Below the pieces are notes generated by a model, which had not been told where the DNA came from, searched no databases, and worked only from the letters and a program-made list of their open reading frames with translations. Shown in pieces: positions 41,833 through 49,967 of a stretch of 64,000 nt of DNA; the stretch's first letter is position 1, and the number at the start of each line of letters is the position of its first letter. Made by a program: the position numbers and the translations under genes. The stretch spans positions 62,001 through 126,000 of the forward strand of contig NZ_JAKWBF010000002.1 in the NCBI RefSeq assembly GCF_022513585.1, given 5' to 3'. This stretch comes from Gordonia gummivorans. Its GTDB lineage: Bacteria > Actinomycetota > Actinomycetes > Mycobacteriales > Mycobacteriaceae.

Positions 41833-42026
41833 TTTTCGTGGGTGCCGCGAGCGTGTGAAGCGTTCGACGGGACGCGTCGGTCGACAATGCGCGGGCTCGA
41901 CGAGGCAGGTGGCAGCGCCCTCGATGTGAGGTGTCTGCGCGCGGGCGAGATGGCGTCCCGAGGCGCGACATCGGCGTGGCGTGAGTGCAGAAACTGCGTG
42001 TCTGGTCAGAAACCCGGTGCACACCA

Positions 42027-42072
42027 GCGGTTTCCGACCACACCTGCGGTTTCTGGCGACAAGTGCGGTTTC
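42027..42072 (+). repeat. 19-bp-pitch GCGGTTTC repeats, locus 2
   Basis: GCGGTTTC at 42027, 42046 and 42065, exactly 19 bp apart. The same sequence and pitch occur, inverted, at 25747-25772. Two further GAAAC-type inverted half-sites lie at about 41989-42013. Confidence 0.65.
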
Positions 42073-42133
42073 TGCGGCGAGACCGCGCTCCTCCCACTGT
42101 GAAACTATGATCACGTCGAAAAGGAGGTGGTCC

Positions 42134-42421
42134 ATGTCTGAGACACCCGTATCCGAAGTACACGGCGCCAACGGCGAATCGATTCTCTGCGATGGCCTCA
42201 CGGTCGCCAAGTTCCGGCATCACGGCAAGGACGAGGCCGCCCGTAATCCGGTCTCGACCTTTCGGGAACTGAAGATCTCGGAGAACACCTCGCTGTTCGG
42301 CAAACCCCGCAAACCGCGGGAGTTCACGGTCCTGCTCGCGATGTCGTCGATCATGAGTCTCACCGTCGACGAGGCCGGCAAGGCCGCGGTCGAATCGATG
42401 GTTGCCGGATTCCGACAGTGA
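42134..42421 (+). CDS. Small conserved-looking protein (95 aa)
   Basis: No family recognised. A near-perfect ribosome-binding site AAGGAGG lies 6 nt before the ATG. The protein is soluble, with 'LCDGLTVAKFRHHGKDEAAR', 'FGKPRKPREFTVLLAMSSIM' and 'VDEAGKAAVESMVAGFRQ'. It may be a small helix-beta fold. Codon use fits the host. Confidence 0.72.
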   Translation: MSETPVSEVHGANGESILCDGLTVAKFRHHGKDEAARNPVSTFRELKISENTSLFGKPRKPREFTVLLAMSSIMSLTVDEAGKAAVESMVAGFRQ

Positions 42422-42437
42422 ACCGCCGGGACGGGAT

Positions 42438-43199
42438 TCAGCTCGACGGGCGGCGGTAACGTTCGACGAACCGCTGCAGGATCGCGGCTGGGTGGCGGGC
42501 ATCGCGTTCGCGGGCCGCGGCTTTCAGCGAGTCGGCCTCCTCCGGTGCGAAGTATCCGAACTCGCGGTAGACGTCGATCCGGGTCGACAGGCTGTCGGCG
42601 TCGAGTTCCGGATGAAACTGGGTTGCGTAGACGTTGTGCCCCACCCGAAAGGCTTGCACGGGGCACGTGGGCGAGGTCGCGAGGTGGACCGCGACGTCCG
42701 GCAATGTCGCGGCAGCTTCCTTGTGACCCCCGTAGGCGTCGAAAGTGTCTGGTACATCGGCGAACAGCGGATCACGCCGACCTTCGTCGGTCAGGCTGAC
42801 CGTCACCGCCCCGACCGGTTCGCTGTACGCGCGATCGATCGTTGCCCCGATCGCCGAACCGACCGCACCGACTCCGTAGCAGCAACCCAAGAACGGGAAA
42901 TCGGCCTCGACGACCCGGCCGACCAACTCCAGCAACTCCCCCTCGACACGACGCTGGGTGTCGGTCTTGGTGTCCTGCGGGTCGCTCACGTTGTACGGAC
43001 CGCCGCCGAGAATGATGGCCGACCAGTCGTCCAGATCGATCGACCCAAGCGAACGTTGTGTGAGGTTGACGGCCGCGATGTCTGCCGGCGCGAGGCCACC
43101 GAGGCGTATAACCGACCGGTACTCATCGTCGGCCGCTTCGGTCTCGGCGCGGATCGACAGCAGCAGAAACGGCAGGTTGGACATCGTCATGTACGGCAC
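42438..43199 (-). CDS. Class I glutamine amidotransferase (GMP synthase-like)
   Basis: A 253-residue amidotransferase-fold protein: 'IILGGGPYNVSDP', nucleophile Cys in 'FLGCCYGVGAVG', and the catalytic His/Glu in 'ATQFHPELD'. Such stand-alone GATases hydrolyse glutamine or gamma-glutamyl compounds. No synthase partner is adjacent. Start possibly ATG 43190 rather than GTG 43199. Confidence 0.88.
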   Translation of the reverse strand: MPYMTMSNLPFLLLSIRAETEAADDEYRSVIRLGGLAPADIAAVNLTQRSLGSIDLDDWSAIILGGGPYNVSDPQDTKTDTQRRVEGELLELVGRVVEADFPFLGCCYGVGAVGSAIGATIDRAYSEPVGAVTVSLTDEGRRDPLFADVPDTFDAYGGHKEAAATLPDVAVHLATSPTCPVQAFRVGHNVYATQFHPELDADSLSTRIDVYREFGYFAPEEADSLKAAARERDARHPAAILQRFVERYRRPSS

Positions 43200-43265
43200 A
43201 CTACCTACGTCGCCACCCCGCCAGACACCAAGACCGCGGGCGGAAACCCGCGCTTTGACCCAAAG

Positions 43266-44156
43266 TCATCTGACCGGGAGGTCGATGTCGACCAGAACGA
43301 ATTGGCGCACCCGGCCGGCGATCCCGGCCGTGCACGTCGACAACAGGGGCTCGGAGAACTGCTCACCGAGCACCACGTCGATCGGGCCGAGTTTCCCGGC
43401 GAGCCGCACCTGAATCTGATGATCGGCGTGCGTGACCGCGAGCGGCGCAAGGGAATCGATCAGATCGTCACCGGTCTCTTGCCGCACGAAATACTGTGCC
43501 GCCTGTACCGCGTGGGGCAGCGAGGTTCGGCCACGAAGCAGGGAATTGTTCAGCCGCCCTTGGGTATAGCGTCGGATCAGATCCGCGGCGTCCGCCGCTG
43601 TGTCGACGCGGCCGTAGCACAGGCCGTGCGGCAGCACGATCATCGTCGCGGCGAATCGGTCACCGCCCAGGTGCGAACACTCCCACGTCCATTCCGGGTA
43701 TGCGGCGGCGATCGCCGCCGTCGCAGCCCGTCCGCGCACCGCGCAGCACCGGTCGTGTTTCCCGTGAGCGCATACGGCGATCACCGGATCGGCAGATGGT
43801 TCGCCGTCCGACCCGTCCAGGGCCAGATCCAGGTAGCCCTCGGGCCCGGCGACCTCGCCACCGAACACCGCCTCCGCACCCGGTTCGGCGTGCGCGATGA
43901 ACCATCGCCAGCGCGGGGTGGCGTCACGTCGACCGGGTCGGCGGATGGCGACGATACGCATCTTGGCGGTCTCGACGCGGCGGACAATCGACCAGCCCAG
44001 GTCGGGGTCGATGGTGGTGGGTGACGTCAGGAACGCGGAGTGCCCCCACGGACCCGACAGCTCGAGCAGCACCCAGGAAACTCCCGCCGAGGCCGTCCCG
44101 TACATCGGGTCAGCACGATCGATGGACTGGTCACTGCACGGGCGGCGCTCAGCCAT
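43266..44156 (-). CDS. Sucrase/ferredoxin-like protein (thioredoxin-fold Fe-S)
   Basis: A 296-residue Suc_Fer-like protein. The signature 'VCAHGKHDRCCAVRGR' carries the Cys residues that bind a [2Fe-2S] cluster in thioredoxin-like ferredoxins; 'WECSHLGGDRFAATMIVLP' and 'GLCYGRVD' are family marks. It starts inside the stop of the cupin oxygenase gene (ATGA), so the two are co-translated. It may supply electrons for the oxygenase; inference. Confidence 0.87.
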   Translation of the reverse strand: MAERRPCSDQSIDRADPMYGTASAGVSWVLLELSGPWGHSAFLTSPTTIDPDLGWSIVRRVETAKMRIVAIRRPGRRDATPRWRWFIAHAEPGAEAVFGGEVAGPEGYLDLALDGSDGEPSADPVIAVCAHGKHDRCCAVRGRAATAAIAAAYPEWTWECSHLGGDRFAATMIVLPHGLCYGRVDTAADAADLIRRYTQGRLNNSLLRGRTSLPHAVQAAQYFVRQETGDDLIDSLAPLAVTHADHQIQVRLAGKLGPIDVVLGEQFSEPLLSTCTAGIAGRVRQFVLVDIDLPVR

Positions 44157-45418
44157 CAGCTGCGCTCGGAATCGCCGGATGCAAACGAGTCAGACGAGGC
44201 CGATTCCGCGGGCCGGGACACCACGACCACCGCTTCACGCAGGAGTCGACGTAGTACGACGAGGGCGTCGTGGGTGTCGAGGCCGGGTAGTTCTGGCGCG
44301 GTGTACACATGACCAGTCTGCAGTGCTCGCAGAGCTGGGGCACACAGCCCGGGGAAGGTCACCACGCGGTCAGGTAGCCGCAACTCGACTCGTTCGCCGT
44401 GTACCCGCACGGACGCGATGAGCCCGCGCCGCCATCGCACGGCAGTGTCGTCTCCGAGGGCGGAGACCTCACGCAGTGTCGCGATGGGTCGCACGGCCGC
44501 GGGGCGAGTTCGTTCGGAGAAGCGCGCGGTGACCTTTGCGCCCACCGCCTCATCGAAGAAGGTCTCGCGCTCCCGAAGAACGTCGATCAACCCGGCGACC
44601 GCCTTGGTGGCGATCGCCGTGGTCTCATCCGGGTCGGTGAGATCGACGCCCATCGGAAGCGAGCTCCGTAGTTCGGAGTTGGCTGCGAGCTTGTCCGTGA
44701 CCGCTCGGACGACATCGAAGACGGTGATCGCCGCGACACCGATTGTGAGGTGAATCGACGTGTGTCCCAGCGCTTTCGCGGAGTGCACCCAACCGCGCGG
44801 CAGATAGAGGGCATCCCCGGGTTCGAGGACCGTGTCGAGGATCGGCTCGTCGCGGACGCGTTCCTCGATCGCTTCGCGATGATCGGTCCACGGTTGTGAG
44901 ACAAGCGGATCGGTGTGCACCGGCGCGTGCACCGTCCACCGTTTGCGGCCGTCGGCCTGCAGGACGAAGACGTCGTGCACGTCGTAATGCGGATCGAAAC
45001 CTCGATTTGCCGGTGGCGTGATGTACGCGTTCGCCTGCACCGGGTGGCCGAGGTCGTCGATGAGTCCACGCACGAAATCGATGATCGGGGGCCACAGTCG
45101 GTGCAGGCCTTGCAGCACGATCGTGGCGCCTGCCGCGAATTCGGCCAGCACCTTGGCCGAATCGACCTGGTCGGGCATCTCGGCACCGAATCCGGCCGGC
45201 CCGGCGTAACAGTCGCGCGAGATGAGATCGCCGTCCTTGGCCATCCGGATGAACGGCGTGCGCACCCCGCGTTCGGCGATCAGTTCGTCGACGTTCTCCG
45301 ACGACAGCAGATCGCCGAAATCACGGGGCAGCGCCGCAGAACGAGTGAGCAGCGGACGTCGACCCCAGACCTCGCGCGCGAACACGTTCGCATCGGTGCT
45401 GATGCAGCGACTCAGCAT
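44156..45418 (-). CDS. JmjC/cupin_4 oxygenase (ROXA/NO66/MINA-like)
   Basis: A 420-residue Fe(II)/2-oxoglutarate protein-hydroxylase-type enzyme. The iron motif is H144-x-D146 in 'PHYDVHDVFVLQADG' with a distal His in 'PRGWVHSAK' (about residue 212); 'RKRWTVHAP' follows as in ribosomal oxygenases. The C-terminal 150 residues hold helical dimer and winged-helix-like parts typical of MINA53/NO66, which hydroxylate His, and YcfD, which hydroxylates Arg. ATG 45418 comes 25 bp after the repeat-peptide gene. The frame extends to 45697 but only as an out-of-frame read of that gene. Confidence 0.88.
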   Translation of the reverse strand: MLSRCISTDANVFAREVWGRRPLLTRSAALPRDFGDLLSSENVDELIAERGVRTPFIRMAKDGDLISRDCYAGPAGFGAEMPDQVDSAKVLAEFAAGATIVLQGLHRLWPPIIDFVRGLIDDLGHPVQANAYITPPANRGFDPHYDVHDVFVLQADGRKRWTVHAPVHTDPLVSQPWTDHREAIEERVRDEPILDTVLEPGDALYLPRGWVHSAKALGHTSIHLTIGVAAITVFDVVRAVTDKLAANSELRSSLPMGVDLTDPDETTAIATKAVAGLIDVLRERETFFDEAVGAKVTARFSERTRPAAVRPIATLREVSALGDDTAVRWRRGLIASVRVHGERVELRLPDRVVTFPGLCAPALRALQTGHVYTAPELPGLDTHDALVVLRRLLREAVVVVSRPAESASSDSFASGDSERS

Positions 45419-45443
45419 CGTTCTCGAGTGATTACGTTGCGGT

Positions 45444-45710
45444 TCAGGCAGTTCCGTCGGCACCGCCATCGTGACCATCGGGGTTCGACCCGCCATCGGC
45501 CGGACCTTCGCCGGGATCGGCGCTGCCGTCGGCGCCACCGTCATGTCCCCCGGGGTTGGAACCACCGTCGGCCACGCCCTCACCCGGTGCGGCGCTGCCA
45601 TCGGCGCCACCGTCGTGACCCCCTGGGTCGGAACCACCGTCGGCCACACCTTCACCGGGTTCGCCGACGCCCGTACCACCTGTTTCGATGTCATCATCTT
45701 CGATTGCCAT
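45444..45710 (-). CDS. Tandem-repeat Gly/Asp/His peptide, candidate oxygenase substrate
   Basis: An 88-residue protein: an acidic leader 'MAIEDDDIETGGTGVGEP' and three 24-residue repeats with the core 'GGSDPGGHDGGADGS', each having one His (32, 56, 80). It contains no Cys, Lys, Arg or aromatic residue. A good GAGAGG site precedes ATG 45710. It is directly upstream of the JmjC oxygenase, on the same strand, 25 bp apart. The pattern of a leader plus identical cores next to a modifying enzyme is that of RiPP precursors; alternatively a structural repeat protein. Confidence 0.72.
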   Translation of the reverse strand: MAIEDDDIETGGTGVGEPGEGVADGGSDPGGHDGGADGSAAPGEGVADGGSNPGGHDGGADGSADPGEGPADGGSNPDGHDGGADGTA

Positions 45711-45837
45711 CGGACATCCTCTCGTCATGTCGGAGTCGCGCGGATCCGGACTCCTCTCTCCAATATGGCGAGATCCATCTGAGGTTTCGTTGGTTTGACC
45801 AGATTCGCGTCTCATTCGTCACGCGAATCCGCTCCGA

Positions 45838-46680
45838 TCAGAGTTCGGTCATGATGTCCGACGGAGAGGACGCCACATCGTCGAGGATTCGAATGTTCGC
45901 GGCAACATCGCGGCTCTCTCGGTCGGCGATGGCCTTGATTGCCGCGTCGAGCACACCGACGATGCCCGGCGGGTCGAACACCGACGCGCACTGCCGCGAC
46001 ACTTGAATATCGCGGGCAAGGATCGTCGGGCGTCGCGCGAACGACGGTTCGAGGGCCAGGACCGTCGCGAATCGCCAGGCACTGTCCCGCAACGCCTTGA
46101 TCGCCTGGTTGATCACGAAGATCTGATTGTCCCGGAGCACCGCGTAGATGTCGGCCAGTGCCGGCGAGATGTCGTTGATGTCGGCGACGACCCCGTTGAT
46201 CTGACTCGCCAACACCGCGTTGATGACGTCGAAATCATGCTTGACCGCGCGTAGGCCGCGCCGGCCCGTCACGTCGAGCGCGGCGATCCCGAGATCGAGG
46301 ACGATGTGGCTGGTGATACCAGAGAGCATGTGCTGCACCACGATTGGTTTGACATCACTCGCGTGGTCGAACGTGGTGCGCCACGACCGCGTCGGCTTGG
46401 GGCACTCGCTCGGATGGAAGTATCCGTTGAACGCGTCGAAATACCTGGCGGCGAAGGCGACGTCGAGTCGTTCCAATCGCGGACCGTCGTCGAATGCGCC
46501 GTCGTCGATGGCCTTGCCCACGGCGAGCGTGATCCGCTTGTACAGCGCGGCGAAATAGCCCAGACGGCTGGCCTCGGCACCGGCCCATTCGAGGATGCCG
46601 TCGAGTGCCGCCACCACGTCGTCGATGGTGGTGACGGTCGGGACCGGCTGCGGAACAGCTTGCGCCACATTCGGGGGCAT
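45838..46680 (-). CDS. DUF5995 family protein
   Basis: A 280-residue helical protein. Motifs 'YFAALYKRITLAVGKAIDDGAF' (as 'YFAALYKRITLAV'), 'FAARYFDAFNGYF', 'HMLSGITSHIVLDLGIAAL' and 'HDFDVINAVLASQ' mark the DUF5995 family of unknown function. His and Asp spacing suggests a metal site. ATG 46680 preferred; the frame is open to 46788, overlapping the upstream regulator gene. Confidence 0.85.
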   Translation of the reverse strand: MPPNVAQAVPQPVPTVTTIDDVVAALDGILEWAGAEASRLGYFAALYKRITLAVGKAIDDGAFDDGPRLERLDVAFAARYFDAFNGYFHPSECPKPTRSWRTTFDHASDVKPIVVQHMLSGITSHIVLDLGIAALDVTGRRGLRAVKHDFDVINAVLASQINGVVADINDISPALADIYAVLRDNQIFVINQAIKALRDSAWRFATVLALEPSFARRPTILARDIQVSRQCASVFDPPGIVGVLDAAIKAIADRESRDVAANIRILDDVASSPSDIMTEL

Positions 46681-46765
46681 GAAACCGATTGTCGGCTGTT
46701 CGGTGGCATTGCGACAGTGTGGACGCCGCCGAGTCGGTTGATGAACCGACTCAGCGTGGTGCGGC

Positions 46766-48373
46766 TCAACGTGTCTGGTCGAGAACAAACCGCTTGATGT
46801 GGCCGGTCACCGTGTCCGCGGCGGCGAACCACACCGCGTCGACGCCGTCGACGAGTTGAAGAGTCGCGTTCGGCAGGTGGTCGGCCAGGTGGCGGCTATG
46901 ACCCGGATCGACGTTGGTGCAGGCTCGACGATGAATCACCAGGACACGGGACTCTATGTCGGACAGCCTGTTTCGAAGGTCCGTGGTCGTCGCGGCCAGT
47001 CGAATCGCCCGCGCGGTTCCCGGCCCCGCCCCACGACGACCGATCCTTTCCCACCATGCGCGAAATCCAGGGTCGGCCGCCAAACTCGGTGCCACCAGCG
47101 AGGCTGTGTCCACCGGCTGAGTTCGCGCCGGGTCAACCGTCTCGTCGATGAGATCTCGCGCCGTCATCGGATCGAGGCCATGTGGGTAGTCCGGACCTCG
47201 CTGATAGCGCGCGTAGCAGTTGACCAAGACGCACCCAGCGATGTCGGCCGGGTGCCGCGCCGCATACTCCAGCGCGATCAGACCGGTGTCGAAGTTGGCG
47301 ACCAGGATTGGCCTCTGCAGGCCGGCCGACTCTGCGACACTTTCCACGTCGTGCACCCAGACGTCGAGGGGCGAGCGTCGGTCGAGTGGTTCGGACAAAC
47401 CCACCCCACGTCGGTCGAGACAGACGAGTCGGGCCACCGAAGCGAGGTCGCGGTGCGCGGCGCGCACATGCGGCTCGTCGAGAATCCCGTCGATCGTGAT
47501 CATGGCGGGATTGAGCAGCAGGACGTCGGGCCCCGCGTCCGACAGCGCGACGTAGGCCGTGGCGCCGTCGGCGGTGTACCGAGTAACTGTCGGCGGCCCT
47601 CCCCCGCGTTCGACGCTCGACTCGGCGGGCGGCTCCAGCCCACCCAGAACCCGCGCGTGCGCAGCGACCAATGCGGGTCCTGGGTCGAGTCCGACGTCGA
47701 GCAGCGCAGCGCGTGCACGGGACACCGCCGCCAGCGCCTCGGCTTGCCGGTTCGAACGGCTCAGGGCGACAACGTAGTCCACCCACGACGACTCATCGAC
47801 CGGATCGGCAGCCGTGATCGCTGCCAACTCTCCGAGCGCACGGTCGGGGTGATCGCCGCGAGCCAGGGACGCCAGATGCTCGCGCACCAGTTGTGTACGC
47901 TCACGTTGCCAACCGACCAGCAGTGCCTGTCCGCCACGAGTCGCGGGCAACTCCGGATCACCTCGCCAGCGCGCTCGTGCATCCGCGAGAATCGTTGCAG
48001 CCGAGTCAGATTCGGTGGGAACCAGGTGTCGGGCCCGCTCCCGGAGGTCGCGAACCTCGCTGATGTCGGTGGCGACGTCCAGGCGATAGGCATTCCCGAC
48101 GGTCACGATCCCGTCGGGCAGGCCGGCATCGCCCAATGCTCGTCGGATGCGCGAGATGTGGGCGCGTACGGATTTCGCCACCGACGGCGGTGGATCATCC
48201 CAGAGCACATTGGCAATCTCGGCAAGTGAGAGCGTGGCGGGCCGGTGAAGTGCCAACAATGTCAGCACCTCACGCGCCTTGCGTTCGAGCACCAACCGGC
48301 ACTCTCCTGCCGCACTCGCAGTCACCTCGGCATCGACGATGCGAAGGCCACCCAGCACGCCGATCACGGTCAC
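46766..48373 (-). CDS. SARP-type regulator fused to an alpha/beta-hydrolase domain
   Basis: A 535-residue fusion. Residues 1-95 are an OmpR-type winged helix ('LERKAREVLTLLALH', 'SVRAHISRIRRALGDAG'), 96-250 a bacterial transcriptional activation domain ('LREHLASLARGDHPDRALGE'-like helices), 270-535 an alpha/beta hydrolase ('LLNPAMITIDG', 'LVCLDRRGVGLSEP', 'VLVIHRRACTNVDPGHSR'). The nucleophile elbow reads ANFDTGL, with Asp in place of Ser. It is divergent (73 bp) from an FAD oxidoreductase/NmrA pair that it probably controls; the hydrolase part may sense a ligand. Confidence 0.87.
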   Translation of the reverse strand: MTVIGVLGGLRIVDAEVTASAAGECRLVLERKAREVLTLLALHRPATLSLAEIANVLWDDPPPSVAKSVRAHISRIRRALGDAGLPDGIVTVGNAYRLDVATDISEVRDLRERARHLVPTESDSAATILADARARWRGDPELPATRGGQALLVGWQRERTQLVREHLASLARGDHPDRALGELAAITAADPVDESSWVDYVVALSRSNRQAEALAAVSRARAALLDVGLDPGPALVAAHARVLGGLEPPAESSVERGGGPPTVTRYTADGATAYVALSDAGPDVLLLNPAMITIDGILDEPHVRAAHRDLASVARLVCLDRRGVGLSEPLDRRSPLDVWVHDVESVAESAGLQRPILVANFDTGLIALEYAARHPADIAGCVLVNCYARYQRGPDYPHGLDPMTARDLIDETVDPARTQPVDTASLVAPSLAADPGFRAWWERIGRRGAGPGTARAIRLAATTTDLRNRLSDIESRVLVIHRRACTNVDPGHSRHLADHLPNATLQLVDGVDAVWFAAADTVTGHIKRFVLDQTR

Positions 48374-48446
48374 ATCACCAGTGTCACCCGGTCACCGCAT
48401 CCAGACCACATCCATTTCGGGCGAATGCGCTGATCTCCTATTGGAC

Positions 48447-49967
48447 ATGAGCACGTACTACACAACCAATCGCTCGACGAGGCTGGTTTCCCGATTGAGC
48501 GCACGCGTCGATTGTCCCGTCATCACGCCCACCGACACGGACTACGATTCCGCGCGTCTGGGATGGAATCGCACCGTCACGGCGTCGCCCGACGTTGTGG
48601 CAATGCCTTACGGCCGCACAGACATTCAGGCGGTGGTGCGAACGGCGCGTGAGCTCGATGTCCCGCTGCACGTCCAGGCCACCGGGCACGGCACGCTGAC
48701 ATCGAGCACTTCTGGACTACTCGTCAACCTATCGTCGATGAACGACGTGCACGTCGACACCGAACGCATGCTCGCGACCGTCGGGCCAGGGGCAACCTGG
48801 AACGACGTCAACCGCGCTTCTGCCGCACATGGACTCGGATCGCTCTCCGGTCGTTGTGGAACGGTCGGAGTCACCGGCTACACCCTCGGCGGCGGGTCGG
48901 GCTGGCTGTCACGCACCTACGGATACGCGGCCGACTCCGTTATGGAAGCCGAGATCGTCACCGCCACAGGATATATGGTCACCGTCGACCGGTACCGGCA
49001 CGACGATCTCCATTGGGCGATCCGGGGTGGCGGCGGCAACTTCGGCATCGTCAGTTCACTCACGTTCCGGCTGTTCCCCGCTCAGCGTGTCTTCTCCGGG
49101 ATGTCGTTCTTCCCTGCTGAGCGTGCTGCCGACATCTTCCGCGCCTATCGTGACTGGTCGCTCGACGAGCCTGACGGGATGAACACCGCGGTGCTCCTGA
49201 TGCGCCTGCCACCTGCGCCGACGATTCCCGACGCGGTGCGGGGACGCCAGGTGGTCGCGCTGCGGGCCTTCGCACTGTGCGACGAACGGGAGGGTCGTCG
49301 TCAGCTCCACGCGGTCCTGCAAGCGGCCGGGCCGGCGCTGCACGACGGATTCGCCGAGCGCGGGTTCGCCAATGCGAGCACCGCCACCAACGGACCGGAC
49401 GCCCCACCCATGCCACACCGTCAGCTGATCCACCTGTTCGACAGCCTCGACGACGACGTGATTGCGCGCGTCATCGACGACGAAGGCCGGGCACCGGACT
49501 CACCGTATGCGTTCATCGAGCTGCGACATTGGGGTGGCGCGATGTCCGAGCCGGCGTCGGACGCCGGGCCTGCCGGGCACCGGGACACCCCGTTCTCGAT
49601 CCTCGCGGTGGCGCCGTACTTGACACCGGACCGGCAAGGCGTCGACTCTGCGGTCGATCGTCTCGATCAGATATGCCGTGCGCGCGCCACCGGCGGTTCC
49701 TTCTTGACGCTGCTGACCCGGCCAGAGCTCACCGCAACGGCCTTCACCGACAGGCACTTCCGCAAGCTTCGAGACATCAAGTCACGGTGGGACCCCGACG
49801 ACATCTTCCGGCCCTCCCACCACGTCCCAGCACTGCCCGACCACCGGGCACACATCAATCAAGGAGTGAGCACATGTCCACAATTCTCGTCACCGGAGCC
49901 ACCGGCAACGTCGGTTCCCGCGTGGTCGCCGACCTCGTCGCGGCCGGGGTCCGACCGCGCGTCTTGA
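48447..49967 (+). CDS. FAD-linked oxidoreductase (BBE-like)
   Basis: A 506-residue berberine-bridge-type flavoenzyme. FAD domain 'LHVQATGHGTLTSSTSGLLV' (the His usually gives a covalent link), 'VGPGATWNDV', 'RCGTVGVTGYTLGGGSGWLS', then 'WAIRGGGGNFGIVSS'; the C-terminal BBE motif is 'FRKLRDIKSRWDPDDIFRPSH'. The frame continues 94 bp into the next gene, adding about 35 unfamily-like residues after the BBE motif. Divergent from the SARP-hydrolase regulator. Confidence 0.9.
   Translation: MSTYYTTNRSTRLVSRLSARVDCPVITPTDTDYDSARLGWNRTVTASPDVVAMPYGRTDIQAVVRTARELDVPLHVQATGHGTLTSSTSGLLVNLSSMNDVHVDTERMLATVGPGATWNDVNRASAAHGLGSLSGRCGTVGVTGYTLGGGSGWLSRTYGYAADSVMEAEIVTATGYMVTVDRYRHDDLHWAIRGGGGNFGIVSSLTFRLFPAQRVFSGMSFFPAERAADIFRAYRDWSLDEPDGMNTAVLLMRLPPAPTIPDAVRGRQVVALRAFALCDEREGRRQLHAVLQAAGPALHDGFAERGFANASTATNGPDAPPMPHRQLIHLFDSLDDDVIARVIDDEGRAPDSPYAFIELRHWGGAMSEPASDAGPAGHRDTPFSILAVAPYLTPDRQGVDSAVDRLDQICRARATGGSFLTLLTRPELTATAFTDRHFRKLRDIKSRWDPDDIFRPSHHVPALPDHRAHINQGVSTCPQFSSPEPPATSVPAWSPTSSRPGSDRAS

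Larger units (their letters stand above)
41287..42133. other. 847-bp repeat-rich intergenic region
   Basis: No supported gene; long frames here are translations of repeats. It contains the 277-bp repeat copy 2, a partial third copy, two GGGGAAGA palindromes and the 19-bp-pitch GCGGTTTC repeats, then the ribosome-binding site of the gene at 42134. Confidence 0.75.

Noticed and set aside
41742-42072. Possible CRISPR array
   Set aside because: Repeats are short (8-12 bp core), only two or three in number, with 11-bp gaps; no cas genes in the window.
40867-42502. Two minus-strand frames of about 446 codons across the repeat region
   Set aside because: They cross the palindromic repeat and the DUF5685 gene antisense; the protein similarity with the frames at 25788-26253 only reflects the shared DNA repeat.
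45419-45697. N-terminal extension of the JmjC oxygenase frame
   Set aside because: It is the out-of-frame reading of the repeat-peptide gene; family homology starts after ATG 45418.
44915-46006. 363-codon plus-strand frame opposite the cupin and repeat-peptide genes
   Set aside because: Antisense shadow, His/Arg-rich from the repeats, no motif.
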